DNA from: VMCP01 sp964527775 | GTDB lineage: Bacteria; Bacteroidota; Bacteroidia; NS11-12g; UBA955 | DNA length: 64,000 nucleotides | Reading direction: 5' to 3' | Assembly: GCA_964527775.1 (NCBI GenBank) | Contig: CAZGQS010000002.1 | Coordinates: forward strand, 62,001-126,000 | Part shown: positions 32,132 to 41,715 of the stretch, piece by piece | Position numbering within the stretch: the first letter of the stretch is position 1 | How the letters are laid out: each line of letters opens with the position of its first letter | Position numbers and translations under genes: made by a program | The notes under the pieces: model-generated | The model's database searches: none | What the model saw: only the letters and a program-made list of their open reading frames with translations | Told to the model about the DNA's origin: nothing

Positions 32132-34846
32132 TTAGCTAAATGCTTGTGACACGATGTCGGCTTGTTCGGCATCGTGTACTTTTTTGAATCCTGTTGATGG
32201 ACTAGCACTGCTTTTTCTGCCTACGTATTTCAGGCTCACAGGGAAGTCATATCGGTGTAAATGCAACCATGCCCCTTGGTTTTTAGGTTCTTCTTGAACC
32301 CACAAGTATTCTGCATCTTTGTATTTACTGAAGATTCCTTCCAATTGCCATTCTGGTAAAGGATACAGTTGCTCAATTCTAACAATAGCGACGTCTTCGT
32401 GTTTGTTGGTTTCTTTTTCGGCGAGCAAGTCGTAGTAGATTTTACCAGAACATAAAAGAACCTTACGAACCTTTTTGCCTACATTTTGGTCATCTATCAA
32501 TTCTTGGAATTGACCTTCGCTTAAGTCGGTTAAAGGGCTTACACATTTTGGGTGTCTCAACAATGACTTTGGTGTCATGATGATCAACGGCATGGTGAAG
32601 TCGCGTTTCAATTGTCTTCTCAAGGCATGGAATAAGTTTGCAGGAGTAGTGCAATTCAACACTTGCATGTTGGTTCCGGCACAAAGTTGCAAATATCTTT
32701 CAGGACGTGCACTGCTGTGCTCGGGTCCTTGTCCTTCGTAACCGTGTGGCAATAACATGGTAAGTCCTGAGAATTTGCTCCATTTTGCTTCGGCCGATGC
32801 AATGAACTGATCAATCATGATTTGAGCACCGTTTGAGAAGTCTCCAAATTGAGCTTCCCAAAGTGTCAATCCATTAGGTGTGGAGGTACTATAACCGTAC
32901 TCAAAACCAAGCGCTGCATATTCACTCAATAAGGAGTTATAAATGGACAGTTTGGCTTGATTTTCGGAGATGTTATTTACGGGAATGTATTCTTGTTCGC
33001 CCACCTCTTGTTTAACAACGGCATGACGGTGAGAGAAAGTTCCTCGTTCTACGTCTTGTCCAACCAAACGAACAGGATGACCTTCTTCCAACAAAGTTGC
33101 GTAAGCCAAAAGTTCACCCATGGCCCAATCAATGGTACCCGTTTCAATCATTTTTTTACGGTCAGCAAACAACGATTGAACTTTCTTGATGGGTAGGTTA
33201 TTTTCTGGTATTTGGGTGATTTTATCGCCAATGGATTTGATTTTATCTAGCGATACTTTGGTGTTTGCGGGGATTTGAATTTCTTTAGGACCTGAGTGTT
33301 TCCAGCCTTCCCAAGTGTTTTTCACTGCTGAAGGGGTAGGTTTGAATTCACCTTTTGCTTCTTCGAATTTCTCTTGTAAAAGTGCTTGGAATTGGGTTTC
33401 CATTTCGCGTGCCAATTCAGCATCAATTTCACCTCTTTGCAATAATTGTTGCTTATAAATTTCTCTAGGATTAGGGTGCTTATCGATGAGTTTATACATT
33501 TCAGGCTGAGTGAAACGGGGTTCATCGCCCTCATTATGTCCGTATTTTCTATAACCCAATAAGTCTATGAAAACGTCTGAATTGAATTCATGTCTGTAGG
33601 CCATGGCTAACTTAACGGCATGCACTACTGCTTCTAAATCATCTGCATTTACATGGAGAACAGGGCACAACGTCACTTTTGCAACATCTGTACAATAGGT
33701 AGATGTTCTTGCATCAAGGTAATTGGTGGTAAAACCAATTTGGTTGTTGGTCACAACGTGCATGGTTCCGCCCACATAGTAGCCTTCAAGTCCGCTCATT
33801 TGCACCACTTCGTACATGATTCCTTGTCCGGCAATGGCCGCGTCTCCGTGAATCAGTATGGGGCAAATTTTGTCAACGTTGCTGTTGTATTTGCTATCAA
33901 GTTTAGCTCTAACTAAACCTTTTACAACAGGATTAACGGCTTCTAAGTGTGAAGGGTTATCGGCCAATCTAAGGTGCACTTTTTTACCGGCTGCGGTGTC
34001 AACATCAACGCTGTAGCCCAAGTGGTATTTTACATCGCCTTCGAAATCATCGAAGTCGCCACCTTGAAATACTTTTCCTTCAAATTCAGAGAAAATTTGA
34101 GAATATGTTTTATTGAAGATGTTGGCTAGTACATTTAAACGACCACGGTGTGCCATTCCTATAACAAATTCATCTACTCCTAAACCTGAACCGTACTGAA
34201 TTACTGCATCTAGGGCAGGAATTAGGGCTTCAAGACCTTCTAAAGAAAAACGCTTTTGGCCAATGTATTTTTTGTGCAGGAAGTTCTCGAAAACGGTGGC
34301 TTGATTGATTTTATTCAAAAAGTGACGTTTTTCATCAGTGGTCAAATTAGGAATGTTTTGAGTTTGTTCAAAACGTTCTTGTAACCAACCTCTGCGCTTC
34401 GGGTCACGGATGTAAGAGAATTCGCAACCTATACTACTGCAATAGGTTTTTTGGAGTTTAGCAATGATGTCTTTTAGTTTTGCAGGACCCAAACCTATTT
34501 CAATGCCTGCATTGAATGATTTTTCTAAATCAGACTGTTCTAATCCGAAGTTTTCTAAATCTAAGGTTGGGGTATGATTTCTTCTTTGACGAATGGGGTT
34601 GGTTTGACTGAATAAATGTCCGCGTTGACGGTAACCATGTATTAAGTTCAATACTTGAATTTCTTTGACAGCATCTTCACTAACTACTTCGCCCGACTCA
34701 TATTTTTGGGCTCCAAGGTCAAATCCTTCAAAAAACTTTCGCCATCCAAAATCTACGCTTTCTTTGTCACTTTGGTACTGTTGGTACATGGACTCAATTG
34801 CAGCGGGGTCGGCATTCTGTAGGTAAGAGGTGTTATGCTGGCTCAT
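32132..34846 (-). CDS. sucA: 2-oxoglutarate dehydrogenase E1 component
   Basis: A 904-residue ThDP enzyme of the TCA cycle, decarboxylating 2-oxoglutarate and passing the succinyl group to E2. The N-terminal block (QQYQSDKESVDFGWRKFFEG) and motifs IGMAHRGRLNVLANIF (near 240), HGDAAIAGQGIMYEVVQMSG (near 345), LWEAQFGDFSNGAQIMIDQF (near 665) and LLPHGYEGQGPEHSSARPER (near 695) are diagnostic. I use ATG 34846 (MSQHNTSYL) because a TAAATTCG -7 box lies at 34856-34863, downstream of the longer TTG-type start. E2 (sucB) is not adjacent. It nearly abuts the convergent rlmD gene. Confidence 0.97.
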   Translation of the reverse strand: MSQHNTSYLQNADPAAIESMYQQYQSDKESVDFGWRKFFEGFDLGAQKYESGEVVSEDAVKEIQVLNLIHGYRQRGHLFSQTNPIRQRRNHTPTLDLENFGLEQSDLEKSFNAGIEIGLGPAKLKDIIAKLQKTYCSSIGCEFSYIRDPKRRGWLQERFEQTQNIPNLTTDEKRHFLNKINQATVFENFLHKKYIGQKRFSLEGLEALIPALDAVIQYGSGLGVDEFVIGMAHRGRLNVLANIFNKTYSQIFSEFEGKVFQGGDFDDFEGDVKYHLGYSVDVDTAAGKKVHLRLADNPSHLEAVNPVVKGLVRAKLDSKYNSNVDKICPILIHGDAAIAGQGIMYEVVQMSGLEGYYVGGTMHVVTNNQIGFTTNYLDARTSTYCTDVAKVTLCPVLHVNADDLEAVVHAVKLAMAYRHEFNSDVFIDLLGYRKYGHNEGDEPRFTQPEMYKLIDKHPNPREIYKQQLLQRGEIDAELAREMETQFQALLQEKFEEAKGEFKPTPSAVKNTWEGWKHSGPKEIQIPANTKVSLDKIKSIGDKITQIPENNLPIKKVQSLFADRKKMIETGTIDWAMGELLAYATLLEEGHPVRLVGQDVERGTFSHRHAVVKQEVGEQEYIPVNNISENQAKLSIYNSLLSEYAALGFEYGYSTSTPNGLTLWEAQFGDFSNGAQIMIDQFIASAEAKWSKFSGLTMLLPHGYEGQGPEHSSARPERYLQLCAGTNMQVLNCTTPANLFHALRRQLKRDFTMPLIIMTPKSLLRHPKCVSPLTDLSEGQFQELIDDQNVGKKVRKVLLCSGKIYYDLLAEKETNKHEDVAIVRIEQLYPLPEWQLEGIFSKYKDAEYLWVQEEPKNQGAWLHLHRYDFPVSLKYVGRKSSASPSTGFKKVHDAEQADIVSQAFS

Positions 34847-34855
34847 AAATTCTTG

Positions 34856-34863
34856 CGAATTTA
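34856..34863 (-). promoter_or_regulatory. Promoter -7 box (TAAATTCG) of sucA
   Basis: TAnnTTcG variant on the minus strand, 9 nt before the sucA ATG and between the sucA and cdsA genes. Confidence 0.55.
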
Positions 34864-34886
34864 CCAAAAAAAGAGCCAAGAATCTA

Positions 34887-35732
34887 TTATAAGTAGCGGT
34901 AAACTATGGTAAAAACGACGATTGCAAACAAAAATGCGTCGTAACGATCTAAAACGCCCCCATGTCCGGGTATGACATTTCCACTATCTTTCACGTTAGA
35001 CTTTCGTTTAAGGGAGCTTTCGAAAAGGTCACCGAGGGTGCCAAAAACAGAAACTAGAATACCTGCAATGATGGCTTTTGAAGAGTCATGTAGCAGATGG
35101 CAGTTTCCGGCGGAAACAAATCCACCAGAATGTGCCAACATGTATTTTTGAATCAGAAATGCGGTGGCCCCTGTAAGAAGTGTTCCCCCTATAAATCCTT
35201 CCCAAGTTTTTCCTGGAGATATGGTAGGAGCGAGTTTATTTCTTCCTAATAGTTTCCCTGCAACATAGGCCCAAGAATCGGAAGACCAAACCAAAACCAT
35301 GACGGTTGTAGGTATCAAAAAGTTGAAAAATTGATCTGAGTTTTGAATGCCAAAGTTTAGGTTACAATAGGGTAAAGTCAGTAACAAAGAAAGCGGTAGA
35401 GTAAGATAAAGTTGTGCTCCAAATAAGCTAAGTGCTGATCTGTGATGATTTTTGGCTAAATAAACGGAGTATAGGAAAATGATTGCTGAAGGTAGAATTG
35501 CGAAGGTATATTCACCAAAATGAACCAATAGCAGTGTAATTAAAGTATTTAATGAAGATACTTGCCATCCCCAATTAAAACGCATTTTACGAAGTTTGAA
35601 CCATTCGTAGTTGCCTCCAATTGCCACTAAAATGGAAAATACAAGAAGTCCCCAACTTCCTAAATAAAATAAAGTGATGGTAGCAGCGATGAGTCCAATA
35701 CCGCTGATGATTCTGGTCCAGAAGTTACTCAT
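34887..35732 (-). CDS. cdsA: Phosphatidate cytidylyltransferase
   Basis: A 281-residue integral membrane enzyme making CDP-diacylglycerol for phospholipid synthesis. It has about eight hydrophobic segments, the SPGKTWEGFIGG motif (near residue 175) and the C-terminal CDS signature with GDLFESSLKRKSNVKDSGNV and PGHGGVLDRYDAF (near 230-265), which holds the catalytic aspartates. It overlaps the upstream CPBP gene by ATGA and lies 40 nt ahead of sucA. Confidence 0.96.
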   Translation of the reverse strand: MSNFWTRIISGIGLIAATITLFYLGSWGLLVFSILVAIGGNYEWFKLRKMRFNWGWQVSSLNTLITLLLVHFGEYTFAILPSAIIFLYSVYLAKNHHRSALSLFGAQLYLTLPLSLLLTLPYCNLNFGIQNSDQFFNFLIPTTVMVLVWSSDSWAYVAGKLLGRNKLAPTISPGKTWEGFIGGTLLTGATAFLIQKYMLAHSGGFVSAGNCHLLHDSSKAIIAGILVSVFGTLGDLFESSLKRKSNVKDSGNVIPGHGGVLDRYDAFLFAIVVFTIVYRYL

Positions 35733-36646
35733 GATTTTCTAGATAATTGATAAACAGACAGACCCATTAAAAGCGAAGCGGGTATGGCAAGTGTTGCACT
35801 CGCAAGCAGTTGATCAACGTTGTACTTGATACCGCTGTGTTCAAATTCTCTCAGGATAAGAAAATAAAGGAAAACGGTTGTTGCATTGAAGACGAAATGA
35901 GAAATGGAGCTGTACCAAACCGAAGTATTTCTGTAGGTAATGAAACCGAAAAGGGCACCAATTAGAGCAATTCCGGCAAATTCGTACAATGAAAGGTGCA
36001 TCAAGGAAAAGAAAACGGCCTGGAATATTATTGCTGTTGCAGGTTTAGCATATTGACTCAAGGCAATATTTAGTACGATGCCTCTGAAAAGATATTCTTC
36101 TAAAATAGCGGGTAAAAAAGCGGCTAAGAAGATGCAAAATAGAAGCTCATCCCAACGTTGCATTTCGAGCATGTTTTCAAAAAGCATTTCTCTGCTGGAA
36201 GTTAAACTATCGGCCATGATTTTAACAGAATCTGGCAATGGCAAATGGTGACTTATTTTAGTTAAAACTGCTACTACTGGCAATGCGGAAAGTGCAAGAA
36301 GAATGGCCCAAAGTATTTTCGAAAATTGCAAACGCTTTGAATATCCCCCGAAAAAAGAAAATCCCACCCTGTTGGCACCGGTGAAAATCAGAGCTGGAAT
36401 TCCCATGTAAATCACAAATTGTATGAGGTTTGAAAAACGACCAATATTGATGCCCAAAGCTGAGCCATCGGGGGCATTCATTAAGTATTTAACTTCTTCA
36501 ATATCAATACTAAAAGCGGCTGAAAGTGCATAAATTGAGATGAAATATCCCACCAATTGGAACGCTAAAATCAGGATGAGCAAAAGTGCTAGTCCCCAGA
36601 GGTTCATCAGGGGCTTTTGAGAATCGTTGTGTGAAATGGCGTTCAT
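35729..36646 (-). CDS. CPBP-family intramembrane metalloprotease
   Basis: A 305-residue polytopic protein. The CPBP (Abi) motifs are present in order: EEYLFRGI (near residue 188, the Glu-Glu-x-x-x-Arg motif), FSLMHLSL (near 224) and HFVFNATTVF (near 263), which together form the metal/catalytic site of this protease class. About eight membrane segments are predicted by eye. Family members process prenylated or membrane proteins or act in bacteriocin tolerance; the substrate here is unknown. It is translationally coupled to cdsA. Confidence 0.88.
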   Translation of the reverse strand: MNAISHNDSQKPLMNLWGLALLLILILAFQLVGYFISIYALSAAFSIDIEEVKYLMNAPDGSALGINIGRFSNLIQFVIYMGIPALIFTGANRVGFSFFGGYSKRLQFSKILWAILLALSALPVVAVLTKISHHLPLPDSVKIMADSLTSSREMLFENMLEMQRWDELLFCIFLAAFLPAILEEYLFRGIVLNIALSQYAKPATAIIFQAVFFSLMHLSLYEFAGIALIGALFGFITYRNTSVWYSSISHFVFNATTVFLYFLILREFEHSGIKYNVDQLLASATLAIPASLLMGLSVYQLSRKS

Positions 36647-36652
36647 CTGTTG

Positions 36653-36660
36653 TAAATTCG
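36653..36660 (+). promoter_or_regulatory. Promoter -7 box (TAAATTCG) of the dus gene
   Basis: TAnnTTcG variant, 22 nt before the GTG start at 36683, in the divergent intergenic region. Confidence 0.5.
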
Positions 36661-36682
36661 CTGTTTAAATTGCACTGCAAAA

Positions 36683-37690
36683 GTGGTAAAAATTGGTGAT
36701 ATCTCGTTGGGGGAATTTCCCTTGTTGTTGGCTCCGATGGAAGACGTGAGCGATCCGCCGTTCCGTTACGTATGTAAACAGCACGGTGCAGACCTTATGT
36801 ACACTGAGTTTATCAGTTCTGAGGGACTGATTCGCGATGCAGCCAAGAGTACACAAAAATTAGATATTTTTGAATACGAAAGACCTGTAGGAATTCAAAT
36901 TTTTGGTTCAGAAATTGACTCAATGGTTGAAGCTACAAAAATTGCATCTAGTGTGAATCCCGATTTAATTGACATCAATTATGGTTGTCCCGTGAAAAAG
37001 GTGGTTTGCAAAGGGGGCGGTGCGGCCATTTTGACAAATCCCAAGAAAATGGTTGCCATGACCAAGGCCATTGTAGAGGCAACGCATCTGCCAGTAACGG
37101 TTAAAACCAGATTGGGTTGGGATGATCAAACCAAGAATATTGTGGAGGTAGCTGAACGGTTGCAAGATGTGGGAATCAAAGCATTAAGTATACATGGTAG
37201 AACCAGAGTTCAATTATACAAAGGAGATGCAGATTGGACCTTGATAGGTGAGGTGAAAAACAACCCTCGAATGAATATTCCTATTTTTGGAAATGGCGAC
37301 ATTGATACTCCTGAAAAAGCATTAGAATATAAAAACAGATACGGTGTTGATGGCGTTATGATTGGAAGGGCGAGTATTGGAAATCCTTGGGTTTTTAGAG
37401 AAATAAAACATTTTGTAAAAACGGGTCAACACATGGCTGGGCCAACGTTGTTTGAACGTTTGGAAGCTTGTAAAACCCATTTAGACAAATCATTGGAATG
37501 GAAAGGGCCTATTGTTGGCCTTGTAGAAATGCGCAGACACTACGCCAATTATTTTAAAGGAATACCTCATTTTAAAGAATATAGAATGCGTTTGGTTTCA
37601 TGTACAGATGTGATTGAGATACAACATATTTTTAATGAGTTGGAGTTATTGTTTAATTCTCCTACTTTTGAGGCAGTTACTGAGATATGA
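36683..37690 (+). CDS. tRNA-dihydrouridine synthase
   Basis: A 335-residue flavin-dependent enzyme reducing uridine to dihydrouridine in the D-loop of tRNA. Motifs: LLLAPMEDVSDPPFR (near residue 13), the catalytic cysteine region INYGCPVKKVVCKGGG (near 98), VKTRLGWDD (near 138), LSIHGRTRVQLYKG (near 166) and GVDGVMIGRASIGNPW (near 220). It resembles DusB by the GCPVKKV pattern, but the Dus subtype is not certain. GTG is the only plausible start before MVKIGDISL. The last four bases overlap the next gene (ATGA). Confidence 0.94.
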   Translation: MVKIGDISLGEFPLLLAPMEDVSDPPFRYVCKQHGADLMYTEFISSEGLIRDAAKSTQKLDIFEYERPVGIQIFGSEIDSMVEATKIASSVNPDLIDINYGCPVKKVVCKGGGAAILTNPKKMVAMTKAIVEATHLPVTVKTRLGWDDQTKNIVEVAERLQDVGIKALSIHGRTRVQLYKGDADWTLIGEVKNNPRMNIPIFGNGDIDTPEKALEYKNRYGVDGVMIGRASIGNPWVFREIKHFVKTGQHMAGPTLFERLEACKTHLDKSLEWKGPIVGLVEMRRHYANYFKGIPHFKEYRMRLVSCTDVIEIQHIFNELELLFNSPTFEAVTEI

Positions 37691-39732
37691 AAAAAATTAT
37701 ACTAAGTTTTGTAGCGGCATTTAGTTTATTGTCGCTTAACGCCCAGGTTACAGGTTATCATATGGTTCCCTGCACTGGTGCTGGAAATCCCGGGGGATTA
37801 AACGCCGATCCTGAATTCCCTCCAGGGGGTGGTGGAGCTACAGGTTGGACCACCGTAATGACGGGTCCTCAAACCAATGCTTGGTCTGCCAATCAAAACA
37901 TCCCATTTACCTTTTATTTTAATGGTGAAGCGGTAACTCAATACAAAATTTCAAGCACAGGTGTTGTTACATTTGATGTAGGCTCATCAGTTGCTGCTCC
38001 AAGTGCAGCGGCATCTTCATTGCCAAGCGCTTCAATTCCAGATAAATCTGTGATGGTTTGGGGAGCTGAAGCAAAGACTTCGAGTGATTACATTTTAACC
38101 AAAACATTTGGTACTGCTGGAAAACGTCAACATTACATTCATTTTGCTTCTTGCACTGAAGCAAATATTCAAAGTGGTTGGGTTTATTTCAGTATTGTTT
38201 TAGAAGAAGGTACCAACAACATCTATTTGGTGGATCAACGTTGGTTCTGTTCAACGGGTAGCGCTCAATGTACTGGAACTACTAAATTAACCATTGGTTA
38301 TCAGGTTGATGCTACAACTGGTAGTGGAATGGCAAACTATGAAATGAAGTCAGGAAATGATGCCGCTACGGTAGATAATATCTATTACACCATCGCTCCT
38401 GGTTCATTGGCAGACAACAATGCTGATGCAGTAAGCTTGGCTTTAGATGAATATATGTTGATCAGCGGAGCGCCTTTTTCATTGAATTTCGACTTGAAGA
38501 ACTTGGGTGGTAAGGCAATCACTTCGTTAAAATTAGGTTACACCGTTGATGGTGGTACTGAAGTTGTAGAAGATTTCGGAAGTTTAAATATTGCATCTTG
38601 TGCTACTAAAACCATGACTTTCAACACTAAATGGAATCCTGCTAATTTAGGAAAATACACTGTAGTTGCTCGTATTATTGAGGTAAACGGTTCATCAGAT
38701 GCTTTAGGTACAAACAGTATTTCTAAGACGGTAACAGTTGTTGATAAAGTGGCTCAGCGCAAAATTTTGCATGAAGTATTTACCTCATCAACCTGTGGTC
38801 CATGTACTGCTGGTAATATCAATTTCAACAACGTGATTAGTGGTAAGTCAAAGCATTCAACCATTAAATATCAAGTGAATTGGCCTGGAACAGGTGACCC
38901 ATATTGCACTCAAGAAGTTAGAAATAGAGTGTCTTTTTACGGAGTGAATTCAGTTCCACGCATGGAAGTTGATGGTGGTTGGGATGGAAATGCAGGTTCT
39001 TACACTACTGCATTGTACGATGAATTTGCTGCGAAGCCTGCATTCCTAGAAATCTCTGGTACTGCTACTAACACATGGAAAAATACCATTACGGCAGACA
39101 TTACTTTGAATCCTTTAGTTGATTACACCTCATCTAATTTAAAGCTTTTTGCGGTTATTACTGAAGGTATGACTTATGCTAACCTTAAGTCGAATGGAGA
39201 AAAAGAGTTTGAAGATGTGATGAAGAAAATGATGCCAAACAGCACTGGATACGGATTAACTGGTTTGACTCGTGGCACTGCCGTTAATCAAAAATTAAGT
39301 TTCACTTTCCAAGGTAGCTATCGTTTACCTCTAGATGGAACTACTGCTCAGCACATCAACCACAACAGTGAGAACAGCGTAGAAACTTGGGACGATATGC
39401 ACGTAGTGGTGTTTGTTCAAGACGCAGTGACCAAAGAAGTATTGCAGTCTGAAACGTTTGCTATTGCATTGACTTCTGTAGAAAGCATGGAAAGCGGTAT
39501 TTTGGTTTATCCTAATCCTTCTAATGAACTATTTGAAATCAAGGCTTCTGATTTGGCTAACGTTACTTCAGAGGTAGTGATTACTAATATTCAAGGTCAA
39601 GTTGTAATGACCACTAATATGAACAATGGTTCATTGCAAATCAATACAACTGATTGGAGTGAAGGTATGTATATGGTTAGCGTTAAATCTGCTAATTCAA
39701 CTTTGAATACCAAATTGGTAGTTAAACACTAA
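37687..39732 (+). CDS. Omp28-like secreted protein with thioredoxin fold and T9SS sorting domain
   Basis: A 681-residue secreted protein: signal peptide (about 1-19, SLNAQ), a beta-rich N-terminal half, an immunoglobulin-like segment (about 255-350), an Omp28-related thioredoxin-like domain with HEVFTSSTCGPCTAGN (CGPC near residue 375) and YGVNSVPRMEVDGGW (cis-Pro), and a type A T9SS sorting domain (ILVYPNPSNELFEI, about 608-681). It overlaps the dus gene by ATGA, so both are one transcript, ended by the terminator at 39757-39787. A surface-exposed disulfide-active role is plausible but unproven. Confidence 0.85.
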   Translation: MKKIILSFVAAFSLLSLNAQVTGYHMVPCTGAGNPGGLNADPEFPPGGGGATGWTTVMTGPQTNAWSANQNIPFTFYFNGEAVTQYKISSTGVVTFDVGSSVAAPSAAASSLPSASIPDKSVMVWGAEAKTSSDYILTKTFGTAGKRQHYIHFASCTEANIQSGWVYFSIVLEEGTNNIYLVDQRWFCSTGSAQCTGTTKLTIGYQVDATTGSGMANYEMKSGNDAATVDNIYYTIAPGSLADNNADAVSLALDEYMLISGAPFSLNFDLKNLGGKAITSLKLGYTVDGGTEVVEDFGSLNIASCATKTMTFNTKWNPANLGKYTVVARIIEVNGSSDALGTNSISKTVTVVDKVAQRKILHEVFTSSTCGPCTAGNINFNNVISGKSKHSTIKYQVNWPGTGDPYCTQEVRNRVSFYGVNSVPRMEVDGGWDGNAGSYTTALYDEFAAKPAFLEISGTATNTWKNTITADITLNPLVDYTSSNLKLFAVITEGMTYANLKSNGEKEFEDVMKKMMPNSTGYGLTGLTRGTAVNQKLSFTFQGSYRLPLDGTTAQHINHNSENSVETWDDMHVVVFVQDAVTKEVLQSETFAIALTSVESMESGILVYPNPSNELFEIKASDLANVTSEVVITNIQGQVVMTTNMNNGSLQINTTDWSEGMYMVSVKSANSTLNTKLVVKH

Positions 39733-39756
39733 TTCAATCTGAATTTGATTTTTTTG

Positions 39757-39787
39757 AAAGAGGGGGCTTAGGCTCCCTCTTTTTTTT
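39757..39787 (+). terminator. Intrinsic terminator, overlapping the next promoter
   Basis: AAAGAGGGGGC/GCTCCCTCTTT, an 11-bp stem with one G-U and a TTAG loop, then a run of eight Ts. The last T is the first base of the TATCTTTG box for trhO. Confidence 0.9.
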
Positions 39788-39794
39788 ATCTTTG
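39787..39794 (+). promoter_or_regulatory. Promoter -7 box (TATCTTTG) of trhO
   Basis: Exact TAnnTTTG match, 22 nt before the ATG at 39817. The preceding terminator hairpin occupies the region where a -33 element would lie. Confidence 0.65.
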
Positions 39795-39816
39795 TGGCAT
39801 ATTTACTACCCCCACC

Positions 39817-40833
39817 ATGTTATTGCGAAACATTGTTAGTCGGGAGGAGTTAAAACGTCGTATGGATGCCGATAATAGGCAATATACCACCATCTCCTTC
39901 TACCGTTATTATCAGATTGAGAATCCACAAGATTTTAGAGATCAATTGTATTTACGTTGGCAGCCCTTTGAGGTTGTGGGACGAGTTTACGTTGCCAATG
40001 AGGGAATTAATGCTCAAATTGCGTTGCCTTCAGTTCATTTTGAAGCGTTTAGGGAGGATTTATTTACCATAGACTTTTTAAATGGAATCCGATTAAATGT
40101 TGCCATTGAAGAAAATCAAAAATCATTCATCAAATTAGATTTAAAGGTTCGCAACAAGATTGTGGCTGATGGTATAGACGATCCAAATTTTAATCCATCA
40201 GATACAGGGAAATATTTGGAAGCCGAAGACTGGAATAAGTATTTGTCAGATCCTGAAACGGTGGTTATTGATATGCGCAATCATTATGAGAGTGAGGTTG
40301 GAAGATTTGAGGGTGCCAGTTGTCCCGATGCCGATACTTTCAGAGAAGAACTTAAATTGGTCATTGATGAATATAATGAAACCCGAGACAAGAAAATCCT
40401 GATGTATTGCACTGGTGGAATCAGATGCGAGAAAGCGAGTGCTTGGATGCGTTACAACGGATTTAACGAAGTCTACCATTTAAAAGGTGGAATCATCAAC
40501 TATGTAAACCAAACCAAACAGCAAGGAATTGAGAATAAATTCAAAGGAGTGAATTTTGTTTTTGATCAAAGGTTGCATGAAAGAGTCAGTGATGATGTAT
40601 TAGCTGAGTGCCATCAATGCGGAAAGCCAGCAGATACGCATATTAATTGTGCCAATGTTGGTTGCCACTTACTTTTTATTCAATGTTCTGAGTGTGCTGA
40701 AAAATTCAATCATTGCTGTTCTTCAGAATGTCAATCAATTTTGGAACTACCAGAGGATGAGCAAATTAAGTTGAGGAAAGGCAAGCCTGCCGGGCGTATA
40801 TTCAGTAAGGGTCGTTTTCCCAAAACTGTTTAA
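39817..40833 (+). CDS. trhO: tRNA uridine(34) hydroxylase, rhodanese-related
   Basis: A 338-residue TrhO/YceA-family protein that makes 5-hydroxyuridine at tRNA position 34 using molecular oxygen. N-terminal ferredoxin-like domain (VVGRVYVANEGINAQIA near residue 55), central rhodanese domain with active-site Cys in MYCTGGIRCEKASAWM (near 195), and a C-terminal Cys-rich segment (CHQCGKP, INCANVGCHLLFIQCSEC, CCSSEC) that probably binds zinc. It is preceded by its own promoter box and has no operon partner. The end has no clear hairpin terminator. Confidence 0.93.
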   Translation: MLLRNIVSREELKRRMDADNRQYTTISFYRYYQIENPQDFRDQLYLRWQPFEVVGRVYVANEGINAQIALPSVHFEAFREDLFTIDFLNGIRLNVAIEENQKSFIKLDLKVRNKIVADGIDDPNFNPSDTGKYLEAEDWNKYLSDPETVVIDMRNHYESEVGRFEGASCPDADTFREELKLVIDEYNETRDKKILMYCTGGIRCEKASAWMRYNGFNEVYHLKGGIINYVNQTKQQGIENKFKGVNFVFDQRLHERVSDDVLAECHQCGKPADTHINCANVGCHLLFIQCSECAEKFNHCCSSECQSILELPEDEQIKLRKGKPAGRIFSKGRFPKTV

Positions 40834-40892
40834 TTGATTGAACAATACTTATGTGCAGTACAATAAATAAAAGAATTTTTCGTTCTTGCCTT

Positions 40893-40900
40893 TATATTCG
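40893..40900 (+). promoter_or_regulatory. Possible promoter -7 box (TATATTCG)
   Basis: TAnnTTcG variant 31 nt before the GTG at 40932; the same octamer precedes the TPP riboswitch at 469-476. Confidence 0.45.
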
Positions 40901-40931
40901 CGGAATTGTAATTATTTAGTCATTGGTAAGA

Positions 40932-41663
40932 GTGAAACGGACATCAAACATCAACCGCAGGGTTGCCTACTATAAAGTATTGTTTTTTGCAGCTTTTCTG
41001 GCTGTAACTAGTCTTTCTGCTCAATGGGGAGATGAAGGTGATGAAGCTGCGTCAAATGACACCGCATCGATGGAGGTATCTGCCGGTGGCGGGGCTTGGG
41101 GCGGCGGTGCTGCAGATAATTCCCCAAAGCCCATAGAAAAAAAGCCTTATGTGAGATTTGTTCCTCCCTATGATTCCTTGAGAGAGTTGATTTTTTATGA
41201 AGGAGTAGTAGATGACGAGCAATGCGAAACTTGTGGGGAAGATAGTTTGTTTGCCAGAGCCAAAAGATTTTTGATCAAGCGTTTTGGTGAAAAGCAATAT
41301 AAAAAGATGATTGTGGAAGAGAAGCCCAATCAATTGATTTATATGAAGGTTGTTATGCCAATGGTTGTTACTCTTGGTGAATATGCCAAAAGAAGAGATG
41401 GAGAGATGGAGTACGTTATGGTATTAAGGTTCAAAGAAGCTCGATATAAGTATCAATTTGGCAACTTTGCACACGTTACAGACCCGGTGGGATTGTCAAA
41501 TGATCGACTTAGAACCTACCACGAATATTACAGAAGTACAAAAAAAGGATTTGAATCTACGGATCGATATTTAATCTCTGCTGACAAAGAAGTTAAGAAA
41601 ATGGTAGAAGGAATATCTGCTGCTTTGAAAGAGGCTTACAAGCCTGATGAAGATGATTGGTAG
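40932..41663 (+). CDS. Exported hypothetical protein, DUF4468-like
   Basis: A 243-residue protein with a basic N-terminus, a signal peptide ending LSAQ (about residue 31), a Gly/Ala/Asp-rich linker (about 32-70) and a globular domain of about 170 residues. The domain has FYEGVVDDEQ, SLFARAKRFLIKRFG and a run of strands ending YRSTKKGFESTDRYL; this resembles DUF4468 (TBP-like fold) but I am not certain. GTG 40932 is preferred to TTG 40923 by codon strength only. A Cys-x-x-Cys (QCETCGED) lies near residue 97. It is upstream of the ribosomal protein operon with a separate promoter. Confidence 0.6.
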   Translation: MKRTSNINRRVAYYKVLFFAAFLAVTSLSAQWGDEGDEAASNDTASMEVSAGGGAWGGGAADNSPKPIEKKPYVRFVPPYDSLRELIFYEGVVDDEQCETCGEDSLFARAKRFLIKRFGEKQYKKMIVEEKPNQLIYMKVVMPMVVTLGEYAKRRDGEMEYVMVLRFKEARYKYQFGNFAHVTDPVGLSNDRLRTYHEYYRSTKKGFESTDRYLISADKEVKKMVEGISAALKEAYKPDEDDW

Positions 41664-41693
41664 ATGTCTATTTAGATAGTTTTTAAAAAAGTT

Positions 41694-41715
41694 TGTGGAT
41701 ATCTTGTTATCCACG
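41694..41715. promoter_or_regulatory. Inverted pair of DnaA-box-like 9-mers at the rplM promoter
   Basis: TGTGGATAT (41694-41702) and TTATCCACG (41707-41715) each differ by one base from the DnaA box TTATCCACA or its complement, and together form a 7-bp palindrome (GTGGATA/TATCCAC). The TTG of the -33 element lies in between. Whether DnaA binds is unknown; it may simply be a palindromic operator. Confidence 0.35.
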
